From NCBI GenBank assembly GCA_032717465.1, contig CM064655.1, positions 21,485,059 to 21,549,058 on the forward strand: a DNA stretch of 64,000 nt, in the 5' to 3' direction. The position numbers and the translations under genes are program-made. The notes beneath the pieces are model-generated. The model ran no database searches, was not told where the DNA came from, and was given only the letters and a program-made list of their open reading frames with translations. The stretch is from Coenobita brevimanus. Lineage: Eukaryota > Arthropoda > Malacostraca > Decapoda > Coenobitidae. Shown here in pieces: positions 57,299-64,000 of the stretch. Each line of letters opens with the position of its first letter. The stretch's first letter is position 1.

Positions 57299-58434
57299 GA
57301 CAAGTGTGTGAAAAGTATTTAGCGAAAGGCAAGGATATGTTTTGGGCATTTATGGATTTAGAGAAAGCGTATGATAGAATTGATAGGGAGGCTTTGTGGA
57401 CTGTTTTAAGATTGTATGGACTTGATGGTAGGTTACTAAAAGGGGTGAAAAGTTTTTATGTAAATAGTAGAGCGTGTGTAAGAGTGGGAAATGCTGTGAG
57501 TGATTGGTTTCCCGTGAGAGTGGGGCTGCGACAGGGATGTGTGATGTCGCCTTGGTTGTTTAATATTTACATGGATGGTGTTGTAAGGGAGGTGAATGCA
57601 AGAGTTTTAGGTGGTCTGAGTCTGGTAAATGTTGATGGAGGAGAGTGGAATCTGAAGCAGCTGCTGTTTGCAGATGATACTGCACTGGTGACTGATTCAG
57701 AGGAGAGATTGAGACAGTTGGTAGAGGAGTTTGGAAGGGTGTGTGAAAGGAGGAAATTGAAAGTAAATGAGAATAAGAGTAAAGTGATGAAGTGTACGAG
57801 GTTGATAGATGGTAGGGGGATGAATATAGTTTTGAATGGTGAGTTGCTTGAGGAGGTAGATTGTTTTAAATATCTAGGGTCACATGTTGCTGTGGATGGA
57901 AGAATAGATGCAGAAGTGAAGTTTAGAATAAATGAAGTAGGACAGGTGCTGGGAGGAATGAAAAAAGTGTTTAAATGTCGTTCGCTTAGAATGGATGTAA
58001 AGAGAAGGCTGTATGAGGGTGTTGTGGTACCGACTGCATTATATGGGGCTGAAACATGGAATATGGGTGTAGCAGAGAGGAAAAGTTTGAATGTAATGGA
58101 GATGAGATGTCTGAGGAGTATGTGTGGAGTGACGCGTATGGATCGGGTGCGAAATGATGAAGTGCGAAGGAGAACTGGAGTTGTTCGGGAGATGGCTGGC
58201 AGAGTTGAGCAGAGGGTGTTGCAATGGTTTGGGCATATGGAGAGAATGGATAATGAGCGATTGGTGAAAAAGATAACTAGATCTGATGTGAGAGGTGTAA
58301 GGCTGAGAGGAAGACCACGAATAGGATGGATGGACAGTGTGAAGAGAGCGCTGGATGCGAGAGGGATGTCTGTTGAGCAAGGAAGAGTGGCTGTGCGTGA
58401 CAGAAATAAATGGAGAGAAATTGTGAATGAATAA
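57286..58434 (+). pseudogene. LINE reverse transcriptase core and C-terminal domain
   Basis: 382-codon frame: FMDLEKAYD with catalytic D24, GLRQGCVMSP (80-89), LFADDTALV with the active-site FADD at 128-131, KYLGSHV, then LYGAETW (252-258), EMRCLRSMCGVTRMDRVRN, RVLQWFGHMERMDNERLV and RGRPRIGWMDSVKR before the stop. Copies DNA at the nicked target in target-primed reverse transcription. Catalytic residues are intact here, so only the frameshifts disable the copy. The C-terminal block is the part retained by the two mini-LINEs. Confidence 0.93.
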
Positions 58435-58757
58435 GTGATGACGCAGCCCTGAGGGGATATTCTCCCGCATTTGGTCTGATCAGCTAGTCAGGTCAGGTGC
58501 GGGTAAGGGGATGGGTCTGTTATGATGTGGCAGGGGTAAACCAGTTCTGCTGTCGGGCCCTGCTGCGGATGTCACTGATTGCATTGCCCAGTTGACCCTT
58601 GTGCGGTGTGGTGCGGTGAGGATCTGTCCGTTCTCCCCTTTGGGGCTAAGATGCGAATGAATGTGTTTGAATGGATGAGTAAATGGAGAGTGAGTCATCC
58701 TGTCTCGGCTACCTCCCTTTCCTTGGGGGAAGCAGCCTAGGTATATAGATAGATAGA

Positions 58758-58760
<3 letters not shown>
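58435..58760 (+). other. LINE 3' untranslated region and (TAGA)n tail
   Basis: About 310 bases after the stop, ending CTTGGGGGAAGCAGCCTAGG and a short TATAGATAGATAGATAG tail. Different from the GGCCACCCC-type 3' end of the mini-LINE family, although both tails are ATAG repeats. Confidence 0.75.

Positions 58761-58800
<40 letters not shown>
58761..58800. repeat. (GT)n microsatellite at LINE 3' flank
   Basis: About 20 GT units matching the shorter GT run at the LINE 5' flank, so it represents the target repeat. Confidence 0.9.
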
Positions 58801-59798
58801 GAAAAAGACTATTGCCCTCTTAACATACAGTAATAATAATCCATTCCTATTCTGATCTAAGTTTTATATGATTATTGTTTTCACGAAGTTCATTTTCTGT
58901 CATGTTAGAAGTCAGAGGCTTGACAGAAAACAGGAATCCTCAGGTTATTAGAGCAACTGGTTGAGTTTAAGTAAAATATATTAACTTATATAACCCTGAT
59001 TACTATTCTTTTGTATAGTGCACGATGCTCCAATTTATTATTAATATTATTTTTATTTCTTGATCCAAATGAAAGGATATAATATCGCGCACTGTTAAAA
59101 AAAAAAAAAAAAAAAAAGTTATCTTGTCATCAGATGCGTCTGTTTACATCTGGTGAGTGTCGGCCGTGGAAGTGAACGTGTGGGTTACGCAGGCTGATCA
59201 CAATTATTCTCCTACTGGAACGACATATAACGGAAGAATGGAGAAGCTTCCAGCTCTTTGGGACGGAGCTCTTCCCAGTTTTTCGAAGAGGCATAAAAGA
59301 AAGAAAAATAAACTGTATCCCACAAGCACTCACATAAATGACCGCAACAAAACAATCTTACCCTCAACCTGATGCATGGTAGGTCAGTAATTATTGTTTT
59401 ATTATTTTTTTTTATTTTAGTTCTGTTGCCTCGGTTAATTCAAAGGCACTTTACAGTATATTTAAGGCAGAGAGATTGACCAGTGTAGGATATGTTTTTC
59501 CCCTTAAACGCATGATAATATGCTGTACGAAACTAGAATATGGAGAAGCAGCGGTACAAAGCGAAATAATTACGATAAGACGGAAAAATGATAAAGAAGT
59601 CTGTGCTCTTGGAATCTCTCTCTCTGTCTCTGTCTCTCTGTCTGTCTCTCTCTCTCACTCTAGCTGAAATAAGATCATATGGAGATAGCAAGATCCTTAT
59701 AACAGAACAAAGTATTTACAACTCAAACCCCCTTATTATTTTGACCGTATTACGCCACATATTCGGGTCGTATTGTGGAGTGTCCCCATTAATTTTCA
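58801..59798. other. intergenic DNA
   Basis: Poly-A at 59097-59117 and a CT/GTCT run at 59617-59660. No gene recognised. Confidence 0.45.
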
Positions 59799-59804
59799 GG
59801 GTTG

Positions 59805-60397
59805 TATGTCAGGGGTGAAGGTCAGGGTGGAAGTGGGAGATTTGCACTGCTTCTTGTTGCAGATCTGGCCTTGCAATACTCAGAAATGGGAGAACAGAGT
59901 TGCATCGTTTAGTTATTGTACTAATACTTTGAAAATACATACCGTAAGTATTGTATAGAGGACTGTTTTAATTTTAATTTGTTTTGATAATATTGTAATA
60001 CCGGTTCATTATTAGGGACGAAAATGAGTATAGTACAGAACCTTGCTTAAGTACTATATTATTAGTTTTTTATTTTTAACAACAAAACGCTGCCATTCTT
60101 TTTAGTACATTATCATAATCATTCTGACCCTTTCCCCAACCTAAAGTAAATTTCAATTGGTCACTTGAATAGACCTAATTTCTGACTAGTTCGTGATGTA
60201 GAGGGTGATAATAATAATAAGGAATATAGAAGCACAGAAGTCAACAGTGAAAGTCAGAGTGGGAGTGGCAGATCTGCGCTGTCCCTTGTTGCAGGCCTGG
60301 GATTGCAATACACAAAGTAGAAAGTTAAAAAGTAGATATTGTTGAAAGGCAGTAGTAAGGTTTGTAGTATTTGCATCATTTCTATTACCGCAGAACT

Positions 60398-60490
<93 letters not shown>

Positions 60491-60855
60491 TAGCCGCGAT
60501 AAAAAACAGCAATACCTCTATAATTACGAATACAAATCCAACTTGTTTTCATGGTTTACGATAATTTCATCATCATTATTAAGCACGTTTATAATTTCTT
60601 TTTCTTTGTTTTCTTTGAGGGGCTGGTACCATAAGAAATCCACAATTTTTACTGAGATCCGTAAAAATTCCTTGTTATAGTATACGGTAACAACTGTATA
60701 GCGTACTTGTTTTTAAGCTGATTCATATTAAAACAATCCGTAATATCGTAAATAGAGTAATGAATGTTCCAGATCCAAGAATATAATAAGTCAGAGGTGA
60801 AGGTCAGAATGGAACGTGAAATTAGGCAGACAGATAGTGGCAGAGTGAATTTTCC
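59805..60855. repeat. three spaced copies of a roughly 60-100-bp repeat
   Basis: GGTGAAGGTCAGGGTGGAAG...GATTTGCACTGC...CTTGTTGCAGATCTGGCCTT (59813-59890) recurs at 60256-60325 (GTGAAAGTCAGAGTGGGAGTGGCAGATCTGCGCTG...) and, shorter, at 60788-60850. The 60402-60488 interval between them is (GT)n. Confidence 0.65.
60402..60488. repeat. (GT)n microsatellite
   Basis: About 43 units with one AT interruption. Confidence 0.95.
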
Positions 60856-61033
60856 TTTAATTACTCTCATAGATTAAATTTAGTTTGCAGAGAAGTTTTT
60901 TTCTTTCCACTCCAGGTTGATTTGTTCACTTCCGAATTCCTAAATGAAGAAAAGAAAGTCGTTTATCAAGACATGGGTACTCATATTTTACCCTTACAAC
61001 TTTAGAGGATGAAAATACAATCGTCAGCGCTGA

Positions 61034-61212
61034 GTGAAATAATCATTCATTCATTCATTGCCAGACGCCATGTATCCCAAATGGGGTGGCCAAGGGCTTA
61101 GAGTTAATTGTTTTACAGGGAGGGGCACTAATCCTCCACCAACCCCACTTGACACGTTGAGTACACCGCTTCCCGTCCGATCAGCGAAGTTAAGCAACGG
61201 GTGAAATAATCA
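61034..61212 (-). mobile_element. 155-bp retroposed composite of 5S rRNA fragment and LINE tail
   Basis: A perfect 12-bp duplication GTGAAATAATCA flanks 61046-61200. On the minus strand the insert ends with a LINE 3' terminus (TGGCCACCCCATTTGGG...GGCGTCTGGCAATG) and an (AATG)n tail, matching the end of the mini-LINEs. Its other end is a 5S rRNA fragment in the opposite orientation (plus, 61138-61200). The middle (about 61093-61137) is unidentified. The inverted 5' part fits the 5' inversions made by twin priming, with the original RNA starting at the 5S 5' end. Confidence 0.8.
61138..61200 (+). pseudogene. truncated 5S rRNA-derived sequence
   Basis: CCAACCCCACTTGACACG, TGAGTACACCGC and GTCCGATCAGCGAAGTTAAG align in order with about nucleotides 2-65 of arthropod 5S rRNA, with a few differences. 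The 3' half of the gene, including most of the internal control region, is missing, so it is not a functional 5S gene. Confidence 0.85.
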
Positions 61213-61275
61213 GTTCGCTAAAATGTGGTCAAAACTTGTAACATGAACTTGCTTGCTGAAAGAGTAAGGGGCGGT

Positions 61276-61279
61276 GTGT

Positions 61280-61360
<81 letters not shown>
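61276..61360. repeat. (GT)n microsatellite
   Basis: About 42 GT units with one AT interruption near the start. Confidence 0.95.
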
Positions 61361-61364
<4 letters not shown>

Positions 61365-61559
61365 AGCATACCATGATATGTAATGTGCGTGAGTGTATGC
61401 ACAATTGTAGGAAAGTTGTGCAAGTGGATTATGTAGCCTACTTATACTTATTCGTTTGCGTGTGTGTGTATTTATGTGCATGTTCGTCTACGTGTCTGAG
61501 CCTCATGTACACTTTTCTTTCCTGCTGTGTCGTGCACGAATATTCCGGCTCAGTGTAAC

Positions 61560-61769
61560 ACCTTTTCCTTCCTTCCTTCCTCTCCTCCCTCCCTTCCTCT
61601 CCTCCCTCCCTTCCTTCCCTTCCTTTACCTTTCCTCACCCTTTCTGTCCCTCCCCCTTACGACTCCTACCCTCTCCCTCCTTTCCTTCCTTTCCCAACAC
61701 ATTTCTCTCCTCCCGCTCCCACCCTCTCCTCCCCCCGCCTCCTCCTCCTATCCCCCTGTCCCTCCATCA

Positions 61770-61812
<43 letters not shown>
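61560..61812. repeat. polypyrimidine tract ending in (CT)n
   Basis: CCTT/CCCT-rich sequence followed by (CT)n at 61773-61812. Open frames through it are low complexity. Confidence 0.9.
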
Positions 61813-61817
<5 letters not shown>

Positions 61818-61926
61818 CTGCTCTTCTCCCTTCCACGCCCCGCTTCCTCAGAGACTTAAAGCCAAACCAAGAGAACGAGTTATGCATATTCCGCCCTTCC
61901 TTACCCTCAGACCCTTGAATATTCGA

Positions 61927-61927
<1 letters not shown>

Positions 61928-62014
<87 letters not shown>
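61928..62014. repeat. (GT)n microsatellite
   Basis: About 43 perfect GT units. Confidence 0.95.
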
Positions 62015-62016
<2 letters not shown>

Positions 62017-62571
62017 ACCTCACCACACAATCATCATCCACACAAGCAACTCCCTGATACATTAGCTGCCTCTCCCGACTCACTCGCTGCCTCTCAAATA
62101 AACAACGCACTAGCAGAAATTAGACAGATAGGTAGACAGACAGATAGAACGGTAGATAGATAGATAGTTATAGACAGACAGATATAGATAAATACCGTAC
62201 AAATATATATAAGAGGAATATAAAAAAAAAATACTCTTCGTTTTTGCTCCATTTGAGTGATCGTCTAATTCTATTACATCGAAGTTACCATTTGATCCAG
62301 GAAGCCGAGAGGTGAACACGGTGTATGTTTAGTGAGTCAGCATCTTCTCCACGTTTTCCCTGTTATTCGGATCCGGATTAGTCGCATTATTTCCCTATAC
62401 CTAATTGTTACATGCATACAAGAACAAACCTTTTTTTTTCTCTCTCTCTGATATCAAAATTGTCCACAAGAAAGAGCCGTGGTTTCTCTCCATTATATGT
62501 GTTGGTCATTGCCTTTGTTTTCTTTAGGCCCACTTTACTGCCTCTCAAAGTACACTCTCAGGCACTTCATA
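62015..62571. other. intergenic DNA
   Basis: Short GATA/GACA tetranucleotides at 62125-62195. No gene recognised. Confidence 0.45.
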
Positions 62572-63101
62572 ATCTAGATCAGTGGTTCCCAAACTTTTTC
62601 TGGTCGTTACCCACTTTTCATACATGATCCTTGTCCATGGCCCCCCTTCCCCAACCATAACCCATGACTACAGTGACTGTCTACACTACAGTCCTACACT
62701 CATTATGTCCATATAAAAATCACTCTAGCAAATCGTGTAATTTTATTGATTCCATTTGTTATTTTCTCTTTTGTTAAGTATTAATAAAGAAATGTGTATT
62801 TTGTCTTAGCTGAATCTTATATAATAATTGAAATGGTACTAAAGGAATAATAAAATGCACATTAACAAAATCCATACTTAGAGTAATTAAAAATTGCATT
62901 ATTGCGAAAAGCTGATTCAGCAATAAAAAAACAATTCATTGGCAGCAAGGCATTGCACAAACCTGTACTGAACCTGAGTAAGTTCTCTCCACTGACTACC
63001 TACTCGCTAAACTCCTTCGGTTCAGGTTATGGCCCCGTACATTCTGATATATGGCCCCTAAGGGGGCCATGGCCCCCAATTTGGGAACCACTGATCTAGA
63101 T
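62572..63101 (+). mobile_element. non-autonomous hAT transposon (MITE) with 8-bp target duplication
   Basis: The element 62580-63093 (514 bp) starts CAGTGGTTCCCAAAC and ends TTTGGGAACCACTG, giving 14-15 bp terminal inverted repeats of the common animal hAT type. ATCTAGAT is duplicated exactly at 62572-62579 and 63094-63101, and 8 bp is the hAT target length. Subterminal CCATGGCCCCCC (about 62636) recurs inverted and direct near 63067-63077. The interior is AT-rich and has no transposase frame, so it must have been mobilised in trans. Orientation is arbitrary. Confidence 0.95.
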
Positions 63102-63726
63102 GGTTGAAATTTGCAGACAGTAATGATCAGGTGCTTCAGGAGAAATAGCCTCTTATCATTATTATTGGTTTATTATCACTGTCTGCTTTTTTTTTTATCA
63201 GGGGTTTATCTCATTATTATTATTATTATTATTATTATTGTTGTTGTTGTTATTGTTGTTATTTGTAGTAGTAGTCATAGCAATAGTAGTAGTAGTTTTA
63301 TTTTATTTATTTATTCATTCATTTTGACTAAAGCTGAGTAGCCTAGTAACTAAGTGTATTTTCTCATATCACATAATATTTCTAAGGAACGTAAGGCGGC
63401 TGGTATATTAAACGTAACAAAAACTTTTATATTTAATTTTTTTAGACATATTTTACCCTTCAAATTAACTTTCTTTTTCCAGGTGATTTCCTCATCGGAA
63501 TCGAAAGTCATAATCGTGTAGTGTTTATTATTATTATTTTTTTTTAATATCTCCTTTCTTTTTTTCCTCTTGATATTTTCTGTCTTATCCCTTTCAGAAT
63601 GATGATGAGATTTAGAGGTAATTTTTCTGGCTGATTGGAAGAGATTTTAGCGATAATTTTGGGAGCGTGAGTTCATTATGGTTCTGCTGTACATTTCTTT
63701 GGTACTAGACAGATTTCTCTCTCCCT

Positions 63727-63805
<79 letters not shown>

Positions 63806-63933
63806 TAGTTCTCCTTTATTTTATGCTGTAAATAATTCCCTCCTTTTTTCCTAATCTGCTGATAATTTTCCTTCTCCAAAGCAAAATAATAACTTTCCCT
63901 GCTCATTAATTATTTTGCTTTATCTTACGGTGG

Positions 63934-64000
<67 letters not shown>
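63102..64000. other. intergenic DNA with microsatellites to the window edge
   Basis: (ATT)n/(GTT)n at 63211-63265, (CT)n at 63716-63740, (CA)n at 63742-63802 and (CA)n from 63939 running off the right edge. No gene. Confidence 0.7.

Larger units (their letters stand above)
55259..58800 (+). mobile_element. RTE-like LINE, near full-length, inserted in a GT repeat
   Basis: The element runs from about 55271 to 58760 (3.5 kb), preceded by (GT)n at 55259-55270 and followed by (GT)n at about 58761-58800, so the target was a GT repeat. The 5' leader of about 240 bp has two hairpins and GTGTCGTAAAAGGCGACTAA. One interrupted frame encodes an APE-type endonuclease, a linker, a reverse transcriptase and a C-terminal domain. 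The short 3' region ends in a (TAGA)n tail. The protein order, the LYGAETW...RCLRSMCGVTRMDR...WFGHMERMD C-terminus and the microsatellite tail favour the RTE clade. Three frameshifts (about 55852-55857, 56195-56206, 57271-57280) inactivate it. Confidence 0.88.

Noticed and set aside
56677..57303. 208-codon minus-strand frame
   Set aside because: Antisense shadow of the LINE reverse transcriptase, which is supported on the plus strand.
61138..61200. Functional 5S rRNA gene
   Set aside because: Only the first half is present, without the 3' half or a T-run terminator, and it lies inside a retroposed insert with target duplication.

Overview
This 64-kb window is animal nuclear DNA with no host protein-coding gene I can support. 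The best guess for the organism is a decapod crustacean, probably a brachyuran crab. The reasons are the very dense long (GT/CA)n and (GA/CT)n microsatellites, an arthropod-like 5S rRNA fragment, RTE-like and jockey/CR1-like LINE remnants, and a dispersed short motif (core AGACGATTTTATTCAGCTT) whose general form I associate with decapod intergenic repeats. This assignment is inference, not proof.

Layout. 0-9.7 kb: intergenic DNA with microsatellites, degenerate tandem repeats, an old LINE 3' fragment (5.8 kb) and a tRNA-derived SINE (7.25-7.52 kb, minus). 9.70-15.87 kb: a complete LTR retrotransposon on the minus strand (6162 bp, LTRs about 741/745 bp, 4-bp CTAG target duplication). Its domains are of Ty3/gypsy type but in the order gag-protease-integrase-reverse transcriptase-RNase H, the Gmr1-like arrangement; this copy carries two frameshifts in pol. 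15.9-24.5 kb: intergenic, with a 0.9-kb polypyrimidine tract followed by a G-rich tract. 24.5-24.9 kb (plus) and 38.1-38.6 kb (minus): two roughly 410-bp mini-LINE insertions with the same 5' boundary and different target duplications. 25-35 kb: tandem repeats, a perfect 15-bp hairpin, and a second tRNA-like SINE (32.4 kb). 35.2-36.1 kb: a 5'-truncated jockey/CR1-type LINE. 37.7-39.6 kb: fold-back repeats. 42.7-45.8 kb: a degenerate array of units of roughly 150 bp containing an expanded 28-bp minisatellite and an inserted element. 47.5-48.2 kb: a cluster of fold-back units. 49.4-51.2 kb: a 1.8-kb 15/16-bp minisatellite. 53.7-54.0 kb: a second copy of the tRNA-Gly-like SINE. 55.27-58.76 kb: a nearly full-length RTE-like LINE (endonuclease plus reverse transcriptase) with three frameshifts, inserted in a GT repeat. 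61.0-61.2 kb: a 155-bp composite of an inverted 5S rRNA fragment and a LINE tail with a 12-bp target duplication. 62.58-63.09 kb: a 514-bp non-autonomous hAT element with a perfect 8-bp target duplication.

The recognisable coding sequence belongs to retroelements. Each autonomous element here is disrupted: two frameshifts in the LTR element, three in the RTE-like LINE, and 5' truncation of the jockey-like LINE. The small elements (SINEs, mini-LINEs, 5S composite, hAT MITE) would have depended on enzymes supplied elsewhere in the genome. The strongest candidates for something unusual are the Gmr1-like element in an apparent arthropod, the fixed-length mini-LINE family, the 5S/LINE-tail composite, and the TTAA-flanked fold-back family.
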